Assembly (NCBI GenBank): GCA_030998015.1 | Contig: JARWMV010000010.1 | Location: 62,001-126,000 of the forward strand | Direction of reading: 5' to 3' | DNA: 64,000 nucleotides | From: Ceratorhiza oryzae-sativae | Lineage: Eukaryota; Basidiomycota; Agaricomycetes; Cantharellales; Ceratobasidiaceae | Part shown: positions 12,608 to 23,881 of the stretch, piece after piece | Numbering within the stretch: position 1 is the stretch's first letter | Layout: every line of letters starts with the position of its first letter | Made by a program: the position numbers and the translations under genes | The notes under the pieces: generated by a model | The model's database searches: none | The model's input: only the letters and a program-made list of their open reading frames with translations | Told to the model about the DNA's origin: nothing

Positions 12608-15600
12608 ATGGCCAGTGCTTCAAATATGTCTGTGCATGTCCCTGGAAGTTTTTGGGACAGTACTCACCATCCATTACCACCTGAAGATCCTTATGCATCA
12701 GATTCCATGGTAGGAAGTGATGAAGGAGGTAGGCATGTACAATCAGACTATAGTTATCATCACCAAGATACTGTAGATTATGAACAATATTTGCCCATCC
12801 CTCCTAATGGATCTAGTTCATATATTGCTCTTACTCCTAGAGAGCAAAGGCATCTGACTTACCAACCTGCTGCTACTAGGATGACAAACCTAACAAGGAT
12901 GCATCCAGAGATAGCAGAGAGGAGAAGGTTAGTTAGAGCAGTAGGTAGGAAGATATATGAACATCCTCATCCCCATGTAATGCACATTAAATATCCATCT
13001 ATTGGGTGTAGAGAATTCTTCAAGGATCTCTTACAAGATTTGGATTATTTATGTACATTTAGGCCAGAATGGTCTTGGTCTGCTTCTGGAGAACCTGTCA
13101 TGTTCATTGACTTGAACAGGCATAGGAGTTTTAGGACTAAGCTCTCTGCTTTCCAAGTCCCAACTACTCCCTGTCAGGAGCAGGCATCCTATACCTCATC
13201 CAGATGTTCCTGCATTCCCTGAAACTAGGAAGCATTTTGCTTTCAGTAAGAAACAGCATGAAGTTGCTTGTGTATTATTCAGGGATGAAGTTGAGCGCTT
13301 CTTGGCTTACATCTTTATTGAACACCAAGCTATGCAAGACCTTGGTAAAGGGAAGCAAACAGAGCTCAATGAAATAATGTGGGAAAATTCTGAGAGTAGA
13401 TCCAAGACTCCAGAATATGCTCCAGCCCCTCATCCTAAGCACACTATTGACTCAATTAGGTCTCCTACTGGTCGTCTAGAATTCAAACCTCTAGAAGTTC
13501 AGGAGGACCCAGATGAGCCAGCGAGTGGTGGAGAGGAGCTAGTTCAAATAGAAGAGCAGGAAGTGGAAGATATCACAAGGATAGCAGATGATTCTGCTGA
13601 AGATACTACCATGACTGCAATTCAACCTTCTGGATTTGCATCTACTTCAGCTATGGCTCAGGAAGAGCTTCTTGGCCCTGTAACTAGTTCTCCAGCTAGA
13701 CCAGAAGCTTTAGGTGCAATTACTCCTATAAGGACTCCAAGTGAGAAGAGACTACAAGCTCTATTTACTCCAGAATCAGTTTCTCAAATAGAAGCTACTC
13801 GCATTCTGGGAGTTAGAGGTCCTTCTACTTACTTGGAAAGTTATCTAGGAACTTCATTTACTCCTGTAGAGAAAGACTATCCTAGACGCATAGGAGTAGG
13901 TCCTAGGCAATCAGGAAGAGTGCTAGAACCTCTATTACCTCCTGCTCAAGTGACTGAAGCTGGTCCTTCAGCTTTACCCACTATTGGAGAAGTAAATGAG
14001 GATGATACTGATCAGGACCAGGACTCTCCCTTGGTAAATAAACCTGCTAGACCTCGTCAATCTTTTGACAATGCTATTAGGAAGGAACCTTTTAGGGGTC
14101 GACTTAGCAAAGGTCATGCAGTCACTATTGAGGAAGAGTTTCCTCCTCAGGAACAGTATACTGGAAGACCAGCATCTCCTTACCCACCTAGGGAGCCAAT
14201 AACCCCTTCTAGGCCAGTAAGGGATGACTCTGGGACTGTTCCTCAAGGGGCTGTTCCCCTTATTGTTACTCCAAGTGAAGAAGACTCTTCTGAGGAAGAA
14301 GCTAGGAGACCTAGGCATAGGAGTTCTAATAGAACTTCAGATGCTGAAGCTGGCAGGCCTACAGAAGATCATAGGGCTGAAGGTTTTAGAGAGCCTACTG
14401 GACCTTCTGTAACTATGACTGGAGATCCTTCAAAGATGCCAGTTTATAGTCCTGAAGGGAATACCTTATTAGGTTTCCAGCCATTAGTACCTCAGTCACA
14501 ATTACCTGCTGATGCTAGCATACATATGCCACAAGTCTCTAGACCTACTGAAGCTGAAACATTTAGAACTCAGAGGTTTGATCCTTATCAACCCTTTGTG
14601 ATAATCTAGGACCAGGTTCTCTGGTCTGGCTTCTACTCCACCTAGGAGGCCACCAGGACCTCCTCCCACTGGACCTCCTGCCTCTAGTGGTAGGAATTTC
14701 TCAGGAGGAGTGCAGGTCCACCTAATCCTCCAGGAGGAGGACAGGGGCCACTTAACCCTCCAGTAGGTCAAAGTTACCCTCATCAAGGAGGAGGACATAT
14801 TCCTCATGTTCCTCCCATTCCACCTATTCCACCCAATACTCCTAGGCCACAAGGACTACCAGGACCACCAGGACCACCGGACCTCCAGGGCCCCCTGGAA
14901 ATCCTCCTAATGGTCCTTATCCTTGGATTCAAGGCCCTCCAGGACGTCCAGGAGACCAAGGTCCCCCTGGAAGGGATGGCAGGGATGGAAGAGATGGTCC
15001 ACCAGGTCCACCAGGTCCACCAGGCCCAGAAGGCCCTAGAGGAGCTGGAGGAAATGGTAACAATAACAACCAAAATAATCGACCTCATCTAGACATGAAA
15101 TTGAAGCCTGAAGTGATACCAGAGTATGATGGTGATCCAGATGAACTATATGATGGATAGACCAAATCAGTCGTTATATAGCCAGGGGTTTAAATGAGAA
15201 CAACAGACTCACCCTGACTATCCCATTCAGGTTTACTGGAGATGCTAAACAATGGTGGTACCAGTTCAATGAGGAACAAAGGCTTAGAATGTTGACAGAC
15301 TGGAATCAGATGAGAGCTCGCTTAATTAGTTTCTTTTGGACTCCTACTTGGATTACCAAGGCTAGGAACAAAGCTTTGGCAGCCAGGTTCAAGGATTCAG
15401 GCAACAATAAAGAAACTACAGTTCAGTATGCACTTTGCAAAAAGAAACTACTTGACATGGTTGAAGATTGGGATGACCTCACTATCATTGCTGAAGTGGC
15501 TAGGTCAGCTCCTACACAATGGAGAACTATAGTCAACCATGAGGATATTGCAGACTGGTCCACCTATGTGACTAGAATTAAGGAACAAGAAGATTTATTG

Positions 15601-16089
15601 CAAGATTGGCCCCACCATATGAACAACCAAGCTACCTATGACACAGTCAAGGAGGTGATCAAAGCTTTGAAGGCTGAAAAGCATCAGAAAAAGCATGGTC
15701 ACAAAGCTAGTGCTCATGCAGTAAATTCTTCTAACTCTAAGTTCAAGTCAAAGCAGCCTGATAAATTCAAAGGCTATAAGAGGCCCTTCCCTCCAGACAA
15801 TTCTAATGTTTCCAAACATAAGAAAGGGACTCCTAAAGCTAGAGGAATGAGAGGCTGTATTCATTGTGGAAGTCTTATGCATTATGACAAGGAGTGCAAG
15901 CATAATAAATCTAATGCTAACAATGTCCAAGTTTATTTTGCTGAAACTATTGAAGCTGAACAAACTGCTTATGCTGAATATGAAGCTGCCTGCAATGATT
16001 CTGATCCTGAATCATCTGAAACTGAGCCATCTGAAGACCAAGAGGAAGAATCTGATTCTTCTAGCTCTTCTTCTGACTCGGATTTTTAA
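12608..16089 (+). pseudogene. A1 gag, with collagen-like tract and zinc knuckle
   Basis: Gag polyprotein region, read in several frames. The first frame starts at 12608 (MASASNMSVHVPG) and runs to a frameshift near 13170. It continues through an acidic, proline-rich section to 14609. Next comes a Gly-Pro-Pro/Gly-X-Y tract (about 14640-15060, including [16 protein letters not shown]) and then the capsid-like part (FTGDAKQWWYQFNEEQ, from about 15225). The last frame ends with the CX2CX4HX4C knuckle CIHCGSLMHYDKEC near 15860 and a Ser/Asp/Glu-rich tail. Frameshifts near 13170 and 14600 and stops around 15150 break the frame. It would form the particle core and package element RNA. The collagen-like insert is unusual. 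Confidence 0.75.
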
Positions 16090-16291
16090 TTAATTCCCAG
16101 CCTTCTGAATCTAATGAGACAGAGGACTTGGGAGTAAATGCAGATGACCAGGATATACAGGCAGTACACAATTATAATGCATTAGCAAATCAAACAATGG
16201 CTACCAAATCATTTTCTATTCAATTATCTACAGGAATGAGCCTCTTGACCTTAAATCAATCCCTGAGGATAAAACTATTACTCTTAAAAAG

Positions 16292-19200
16292 GTGATGGAA
16301 CGTCCTTCAGGAACTCATTTCTTGGGAACTAGACCTACAGTAGCTATGGCTAGGGTAGGGAATGAAGAAGGCTTAACAGAAATTACTGTTGACTCAGGCT
16401 CTGATATTACCCTGATTAGCTTTAATTTTCTGACTGGCCTGAAACAACCTCCTAAAGAGAAATCTGGCCAAAAGATAAATCTTATTCAAGTGACTGGTAA
16501 AACTAGTATTACAGGATATGTAGTATTAGACTTAACCTTCCCTACTAAGGATGGACCTGTAAAGATGCAGGTAGAAGCCTATGTAGTGAAAGGAATGAAA
16601 GTACCTTTCATTCTGGGTAATGACTTTTCTAACCAATATAGAATCTCTTTAGATCATCTTTCCTCTCCTAGCAGAATACTTTTTGGCAACTCTGGTAGGT
16701 CTGCTGAAGTAATTGAATTAGAAACTGAACCAAGATTGGATGAAGCTGGAAATGTATTTCAAGTTTACACTAGACCAGACTTCAAGACAAACCTAGAGAG
16801 AAGAGCCTTTCACAGGAAAAAATCTTCTAAGAAGAAAGCCTTAAAGAAAGGGCCTGAAGGTGCTACCCCAGTTAAACTAGCTAGGGATGTATTTTTAAAG
16901 GCTGAATTCATTACACAAGTGCCTATTCTAGTTGAATTCCAGGAAGGACAGCAAGAAGGTTTTATTGAAGGTAGTCTAGAAAGTAATAATGGAACTCTAG
17001 ACGTCCCTGGAACTACAGACAGCATCATCACCTCTGCTATTGAAACTATTCAGATAACCAACTTTTCTCAGAGGCCAGTGCATTTACCCAAAGGACATGT
17101 CATAGGATATATGCATGACCCCAAGATTGCATTGGATAAAGAAAAAGATTTGCCTGAAGAACTTAGGAAGGCAGGAGAAGCCAAGGCACATCTAATAAAT
17201 ACTCTTATGAAGGAAGTCAAAGTACCTTCTCCTACTGAAGAGATTGAACTCTCAAAGCAGCCAGGGAGGCCCTAAAACTGCTGAACTGCCTGACCCAGAG
17301 CCAGTCCCTAGGGAAAGACTCTTGGCAGAAGTACATTGGGGAGACAATTTGACTCCAGATCAGAAGAAAAGCTTGCAAAAGGTTGTGAAGAAGAACTTTG
17401 AAGCTTTTGGATTAGATGGCAGGCTTGGCAATTACCCAGCCAAAGTAGAGATTAATCTCAGACCAGGTACAAAGGAAATTGCTTTAACTCCTTATAGGCC
17501 AAGTGAAGAAGCTAAGGCTGCTATAGACAAGCAAATAGATGATTGGTTGCGCTTAGGTGTAATTGAGGAATCTAAGAGCCCTTGGGGCTTCCCAGTGCTT
17601 GTAGTATGGCGGAATAATAAGCCTTGCTTGTGCATTGATTACAGGAAGCTTAATGCAGTAGCTATACCAGATGAATACCCTCTACCTAGGCAACAAGACA
17701 TCCTTCATTCACTTGAAGGAGCCCAATATCTCAGTACTCTAGATGCACTAGCAGGCTTTACTCAACTCCAGATAAAGGATGAGGATAGGCCTAAGACAGC
17801 ATTTAGATGTCACAGAGGACACTTTCAATTCAGAAGAATGCCTTTTGGATGGAGAAATGGACCTCCAGTATTCCAAAGGGTTATGACTGATGTTTTGGCC
17901 CCATTCTTATGGATATTTGCTCTAGTATATATAGATGACATTGTGATATACAGCAAGTCATTTGAAGACCACTGTGAGCATTTAGACAAAGTATTAAAGG
18001 CCATTGCAGACTCTGGATTGACTCTTTCTCCTGGTAAATGCCACCTTGGATATCAATCTCTCTCCTTTTAGGACAAAAGGTGTCCAGACTTGGCATGTCT
18101 ACCCATAAGGAGAAAGTGGAAGGCATTCTACAATTAGAGGAACCTAAGGATATACCTACATTACAAACATTCTTAGGAATGATGACCTACTTTTCAAGTT
18201 ATATTCCATATTATACTTGGATAGTAGCTCCATTATTTAATCTCTTAAAGAAGAGTGTCAAGTGGAAATGGGATAAATTGGAATCCCATGCTTTCAAACT
18301 AGCTAAGCTAGTCCTAGCCAATGCACCAGTTCTCTCTTACCCAATACCAGGGATGCCCTATAGGCTTTATACTGATGCATGTGACTTTGGAATAGCTGCT
18401 ATCTTACAGCAAATTCAAACCATGAAACTTAAGGACCTGAAAGGAACTAGAGTTTATGATCAATGTAAGAAAGCTCACCAAGAAGGGTTACCTGTCCCCA
18501 GGTTTATTACACCTGACTCCAAAGGAAAGGTCATCCTGACTGGGGGGGCTGATGGTACTGAAACTTTTGACTATGAAGATACTTGGAATGAAGACTTTGA
18601 AGAAACTGAAGTACACATAGAGCGAGTCATTGCCTACTGGTCAAGACTCCTCAAATCAGCTGAGACAAGGTACTCAGCCACTGAGAGAAAGCTCTAGGTG
18701 TAAGAGATGGTCTAGTGAAATTCCACATGTATCTTGAAGGTGCTAAAGTTGTAGTAGTGTCAGATCATGCTGCCCTTAAATGGAGTAAGACTTACCAAAC
18801 TGTGAACAGAAGACTATCTGGTTATGGCATAGTAATAGCTGCCTTCCCAGACCTAGTAATAGTTCATAGAGCAGGCAAAGTCCATACTAATGTTGACCCA
18901 ATCTCTAGATTAAGAAGAAGGATCCCTAGACAAGATGGATCTTTAGCAGACTTATCAACCCCTCTTACCTTTAACAATGACACTGAAGATGCCCTGAAGA
19001 ATCTGTACCAAGAAATAGGTGTAGACTTTGAGAAGGATTTGCTAGTCCAATCGACTATGCATGCTTTAGCCAATGAAGAAAAGCCTTCCAAAGGTTTTAG
19101 GACAAGGTTTAAGGTAAGAAACAAAGTATATAAAGCTAATGTCTCTCTTGCTACATCAGGTTTGAATGAGCTACACATCAGTATTAATGAATCTGAAGTT

Positions 19201-20639
19201 AATCACTTTTATGAAGCATACACTAATGATCCCCATTTTGCTGATGTACTCAAGAAGCTGCAAGAGATGACAATTACAAGCTGTGTGTCCCTAAAGACTT
19301 ACAGAAGGAAGTAGTAGCTGAAATACATGACTCTCTTCAAGAAGGAGCTCATGCTGGCTACCATAGGACCTACAACAAAGTAGCTTCCACCTAATACTGG
19401 CCTAAGATGATACAAGTCATTAAGGAATATGTGTGCACTTGTGATATTTGTCAAAAGGCTAAGCCTAAAAGACATGGACAAAGAGGTCTTCTTCAATCTA
19501 TTCCAATTCCTAGTCAGCATTTTGAAGTAGTAACCATGGATTTTATAATGGATCTTCCTCCTAGCAATGGATTTAATGCCATACTAACTGTAGTTGATAA
19601 ATTGACTAAGTATGTGCACTTTATCCCTTGCAATACTTCTATCAAAGAGGCAGAGACTGCCAAACTATTCCATGCACATATATGGACCAAGTATGGTCTT
19701 CCAAGACAGGTTATTACTGACAGAGACACTAGATGGACAGGAGCCTTTTGGGAACACTTAACTTCTTTGGTTGGCATTCAGAGATCGCTTACTACAGCTT
19801 ATCACCCACAAGCTGATGGACAGAGTGAAATTATGAACCAAACCTTAGAGATTGCCTTAAGAGCTTTTGTCTTTCCTTCAATGGACAATTGGAGTGACCT
19901 CCAAAATGATTTTAGGTTTGCTTACAACACCATGGAGCATACATCTACAGGATTTACACCTTATCTTCTTTTAGGATTTGAACCACTTCAACCCTCAGAT
20001 TTACTTACTTCTACTGGTAAAGCTTTAGCCAGACCCTCTGTAGAAGATCCTAAAGCTGTGAACTTTGATGAGATGATGAAAGCAATTTGCTCTCAAGCTC
20101 AGGATGCCTTGAAATTGGCTCAAGTTCACATGGAGGATCAATACAACAAGAACCATAGTTATCTTGATCTACAGGAAGGAGATTTGGTCATGCTGAATCC
20201 ACATTCCCTGAACCTGCTGAGAAATCAGAAGGGAAAGGGAGGGAAACTCCAGATGAAATATAATGGTCCCTTTGAAATTCTAGAAAAACTTTCAGATGTA
20301 ACTTATTGCATCAAGATTCCAGCCAGCTACAAAATTCACCCTGTGATTAATATAGTTCATCTGGAATCTTATCATAGAGATAAAGATGGTACAGACTGTC
20401 CCAAGAAACATCTGAATAGATCTGACTTTGACAAGGAACCTGAATGGGAAGTGGAAGAAATTCTGGATGAAAAGATGATCAAGAAAGGACAGAGAAAAGA
20501 GCATCAATATCTTACAAGATTTGTGGGTTATCCACCTGAATGGGATGAATGGCTATCCAGGCAGCAGCTGACAAATGCTCCCAGGATACTCAAGGAATGG
20601 GAACTTAAGCAACACCTCAAGACATCTAAGAAGTCTTAA
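16292..20639 (+). pseudogene. A1 pol: protease, RT, RNase H, integrase, chromodomain
   Basis: Ty3/gypsy polyprotein. An aspartic protease (VDSGSDITLIS) lies near 16390. The RT (16.9-18.1 kb) has the intact catalytic motif YIDD (VYIDDIVIYS). RNase H (from 18.36 kb, TDACDFG) carries a long insertion before VIAYWSRLLKSAE. The integrase has its zinc-binding CTCDICQKAK, catalytic MDFIMDLPPS, DRDTRWTGAFWEHL and YHPQADGQSE. It ends in a chromodomain (EPEWEVEEILDE ... TRFVGYPPEWDEW). Compared with copy A2, a 2-bp deletion near 17262 and a 1-bp deletion near 18055 shift the frame; a third break lies near 18700 and a stop near 19390. The chromodomain marks it as a chromovirus. Confidence 0.88.
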
Positions 20640-20715
20640 CCCTTTCCTGAAAATCATTCCAAGAACAACATGTGATTTCTCTGTTGTTTGTTTACTGACA
20701 AAGTCATTTTGTAGA

Positions 20716-20722
20716 TATAAAT
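20716..20722 (+). promoter_or_regulatory. TATA-like motif before accessory ORF3
   Basis: TATAAAT in GATATAAATTGG, 37-43 bases upstream of the ORF3 ATG. The motif and its spacing are conserved in copy A2 (minus strand, about 59531-59537). It suggests a promoter separate from the LTR; transcription has not been shown. Confidence 0.45.
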
Positions 20723-20758
20723 TGGCTGGCATTTACCTCTGGAAACACCACACCAACC

Positions 20759-21217
20759 ATGGCTAACTTCACCACCATTATTGCTGTCACTCTCCCAATC
20801 GCCCTCTTGATAATGGCTGCTCTCTACTACCTCTTCAGTCTTGGGGAAGACTTTATATGGGTCACACCTGGACAAAAGGTAGTGTTGGAGTACTCCAACT
20901 TGGAGCACACCATAACTGTCACTGGCAAGGTGGTCATTTCCCTGCCACACAGATTGGTATACCTTAGCAGGCAGAGGACCCTCTGGACAGTAAAGCCTGC
21001 TAACATCCTCTCCATTGCCTTGGTGAGGAATCATAGGCAGTATAGTCCTTACAGGGGTCCAGGAAACAGTGGCATGCCCTCTGAACTTTTCATCCTGCCT
21101 GATCATCCATATTGTAAGTCCAAATCTATTTACAGGGTTTGATGCTTATGGTACTGGACAGATCAAATGCAAGGGATGGAGCAACAGCAATACCTAGGAT
21201 CTTTTCTACAACTGTAG
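20759..21217 (+). CDS. A-family accessory ORF3: small membrane protein, spliced (136 aa)
   Basis: Not a recognised family. Exon 1 is 20759-21113 and exon 2 is 21162-21217, separated by a 48-bp intron (GTAAGT donor, GGACAG acceptor). In the A2 copy the intron is 49 bp, the exons keep the same length and both spliced products end QQYLGSFLQL, which supports the model. Residues 5-27 form a strongly hydrophobic segment (IIAVTLPIALLIMAALYYLF), followed by a soluble beta-rich part containing GEDFIWVTPGQKV and LWTVKPANILSIALVRNHRQ. The ATG sits in a good context (ACCATGG). It lies 119 bases after the pol stop on the same strand. A membrane or envelope-like role is only a guess. Confidence 0.62.
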
Positions 21218-21614
21218 ATAAGATTAACCAAGCTTGGTAAGTCAGATCTTTCCTGATCATCTTATCAAGTCCACTGATCTATTTGGATTGACCACATCTA
21301 GTCCCCATCCAGAAACCTTTTCCCCTTATCTCCTCTTTCAGTCTTGTACCAGAACTTTCTGTATATAGATTTAAAGTATAAAGTTGTCTGATCCCCTAAG
21401 CAATCATCAGAATGAGTCACTGCAAAGTAATCTCAGTTGACTGCTTGGACTGATCACCAACTGTAAGGTTTAAGGACTAGATAAGAAAGATCTGGAAGGA
21501 TCAGCATGTGATAACTGTACAGATAGCAGCAGAGTGCATTCTATTTGGCCAGTTACAAGCATCTTTTACTTGGAGAAAGCTTCCTATTGGCAACTGGATG
21601 TGAAATACATGCAG

Positions 21615-21620
21615 TATAAG
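21615..21620 (+). promoter_or_regulatory. TATA-like motif before accessory ORF4
   Basis: TATAAG in GCAGTATAAGATTTTT, about 60 bases before the ORF4 ATG. In A2 it reads TATAGG, so conservation is only partial. Confidence 0.3.
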
Positions 21621-21678
21621 ATTTTTGTGTTATCTCTGAGGTACTACAGCTGTGTACTGCACAGTTTACCCTCTAAAC

Positions 21679-22514
21679 ATGTCTGACTACTCAATCAAAC
21701 ATCCCCAGACTCCCAGCACCCATCTGGACATTCTGGAGCATTGCTTTATGGGCCTCAGATGGGAACACACTAGGGTGCAATCTCAAAACAGGCAGAATAG
21801 GCAACAATCTAGAAGGGAGGGCATTGAGCCTGCCCCAGATGTGCCTCTTCCTGTGTATCCCAATCCAGCACCCTCTCTGCTGTATCCTCCACTTCCAACT
21901 TACCCATTGGAAGCTCCCAACCAAGGCCCTCATTTCAAGATTGGATGGCTGACTCCTCCCTCTCCAGGGTTGGAGCCAACCCCATTTGATCTGGTTCTGA
22001 TGCATGGATGGGGCAGGAGGGATGAAAGGCCTGTGCCTCCCCCAAGGAGCACAAGCCCTGTTGACTATGAGGAATTCCTGGAGAGGATGGACTGGTAAGT
22101 TCTTGACTTTGATTGAGTCAAGATCTAAAGCTGATCTGTTTAGGGATTATGCACATTGGCCCCATGAGGCTTCCAGAGAGCCTTCCATACTCTCTGAAGC
22201 ACCTAATGATGGGGAATATGAGTCAGGAGGAGAGCTTCCTGAATATCAGTGAGGTTGCTTCTTTTGAGTCAAGATCTAAAGTTGACTTGTTTAGACTTGC
22301 TTACCCTCCTTCCCCTTCTCCTGAATACCAGCCAGAATCACCATCTGACTCACTTTCTGACAGAACTGAGTCATCTGGTGACCTTCTGGTGATGGAGTTG
22401 GCCTTAGAAGGTAGGGTGCAGGAGTTGCACAGGGAACTAATGGAAGAAGTAGGAAACCTCAGAGCTGTGCAAAGACGTCTGAGGGATATCATGGAGACTC
22501 ATGACTTGTATTAG
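21679..22514 (+). CDS. A-family accessory ORF4: proline-rich protein with two twin introns (246 aa)
   Basis: Not a recognised family. Exons are 21679-22094, 22144-22248 and 22295-22514. The introns are 49 and 46 bp with GTAAGT/GTGAGG donors and TTTAG acceptors, giving 246 codons without a stop. The A2 copy (57740-58575, minus) has identical exon and intron lengths and is also open throughout. The protein begins MSDYSIKHPQTPSTHLDILE, has a Pro-rich middle (VPLPVYPNPAPS), a Ser/acidic region, and a C-terminal stretch with heptad-like leucines (LEGRVQELHRELMEEVGNL) that could form a coiled coil. The two introns share a 29-30 base core. It has the same orientation as pol. Function unknown. Confidence 0.65.
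22095..22294 (+). repeat. Twin introns with duplicated core in ORF4
   Basis: The intron at 22095-22143 and the intron at 22249-22294 both end with GAGTCAAGATCTAAAG, then YTGAYYTGTTTAG. The 105-base exon between them is unrelated to this core. The same pair occurs in A2 (58111-58159 and 57960-58005). Confidence 0.7.
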
Positions 22515-22616
22515 TTTAGTCTGCTTGGAATTTATGCTATTGTCCCCCAATTCCACTTGTGTGAACTTAAGGGACAATCCTATAATTCCAAAGAGCAAAG
22601 TAGGATGTCTCTGGGC

Positions 22617-22623
22617 TATAAAA
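22617..22623 (+). promoter_or_regulatory. TATA box before accessory ORF5
   Basis: TATAAAA in GGGCTATAAAACCAGCC, 90-96 bases before the ORF5 ATG and followed by a pyrimidine-rich leader ending CACCATG. The A2 copy keeps TATAAAG at 57632-57638 (minus). This is the strongest of the three internal promoter candidates. Confidence 0.5.
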
Positions 22624-22712
22624 CCAGCCTTGGGGAGCCCTCCCTCCTCAGCAGTTCATCACCCTACCAGCTCTTAAGCACTTTTCACCCACTATCTCTC
22701 TATTCTTGCACC

Positions 22713-23860
22713 ATGCAGTCCCCTCCTATGATGCTCAATGAGGAGCAAGCCAAGGCAGTAGCAGATTCAATTCTGCTGTCCAAGTACTTTGCTTGCCTGG
22801 CAGCCTCTATGTGCATGGGGGAAGGGCTATATGCCTCCAGTACTTCCATCTTGGAATGAAATTTCAGGGATGTCATTGAACTTTACTATAGTTTCAATGA
22901 GGACTGGGGCACTGATGGATGGTATGTGCATGATCAAGTTGCCCATGCCTTGGTAGATGCACTTCTCCAAGTGCAAGATGCTGTGGGAACTTACTTGCAG
23001 AATGGGACTTTGCAAGAGGCCTACAGGTCTCATAACTTTTCAGTGGATTTGCCTCTATATGCACACTTCAGGGAAGCAGGAATCACTTTCCCTATGGAGC
23101 CAATAACAGGCTTCACTGCTTGGGACTGGCAGAATCCTTTTGAATCTCTTCCTGCCCTTATTTCTGAAGTAGTTTGATTGCAGATTTGGGCCTTACAGAT
23201 GGTTTGCAGCCTGCACTGTCTGGCTATGTATGATGGCAGGGACAAGACAGCTGTCCTCCCTCCTTTCCCTTGTGCCATGATAGCTGTAGGAAAGGATTAT
23301 TTCCATCTATATCACTCTATATTCTGCAAGAAGGGATGGCTGGAGCCCAATAAGTCTGGAGTTCCTAAGACTTGGGGAGATGATATGGTAAGCCCAATCC
23401 CACTACCCTTGGGTTAGAAGCTAACAATTAAGGAGCAGCATGTCTACTTCACCCTGAGGCAGCAATTGTCTGCCAAGAAGTTCTACCAGTTCCTGAGGAG
23501 CAAGATGGAACAATTGGCTGCTGCTACAGGGCCCAAAACTGTCCCTTGGTATGCTTAAAATCCTAGCAAAGGGAAGTGGCATATCCAGCTAACCAAATGG
23601 ATTATAGGTCTTCCAACCCCAAGGATACAGGGGTGATAGATGGTTGCCCTAGGGTTCATTTTGAAGATGAAGCTGGACCATCTCAATCTGTCTCTCTCTC
23701 TGAAGCTGATCCTGAGGCAAAGGAGTCAGATGATGAGTCCCTCACTGTGTCTGGCGCTTCCACTCCTTCTGAACTAGCTGAGCCAAGCCAGTTGGAAGAG
23801 AGGAGTACAGTTACATCAGCTCTGATGATGAGGGATATGATTCTCTCTAATGTGAGTTGA
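22713..23860 (+). pseudogene. A-family accessory ORF5, spliced and partly broken in A1
   Basis: Not a recognised family. It starts MQSPPMMLNEEQAKAVADSI. Stops after about 48 codons (near 22857) and near 23175 interrupt A1 where A2 reads through, so they look like lesions. Later intron candidates keep frame: 23389-23433 (GTAAGC donor, GCTAAC branch, AAG acceptor) and about 23550-23608 (GTATGC, GCTAACC branch, TATAG). The middle carries YVHDQVAHALVDALLQVQDA and an acidic Ser-rich C-terminus (SLSEADPEAKESDDESL). The A1 3' end is frameshifted relative to A2, whose frame ends ISSDDEGYDSL. It is the last gene before the polypurine tract. Function unknown. Confidence 0.5.
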
Positions 23861-23881
23861 CATACCAGACTGGGGGGGCTA

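Noticed and set aside
14502..15088. Minus-strand Gly/Trp-rich open frames opposite the collagen-like tract
   Set aside because: They are the complement of the GPP repeats of gag; no start context or conservation supports them.
22095..22294. The duplicated ORF4 segments considered as a coding tandem repeat (ESRSK-x-DLF)
   Set aside because: Read as coding they give stops or frame breaks at their ends, whereas removal as introns gives one 246-codon frame in both copies.
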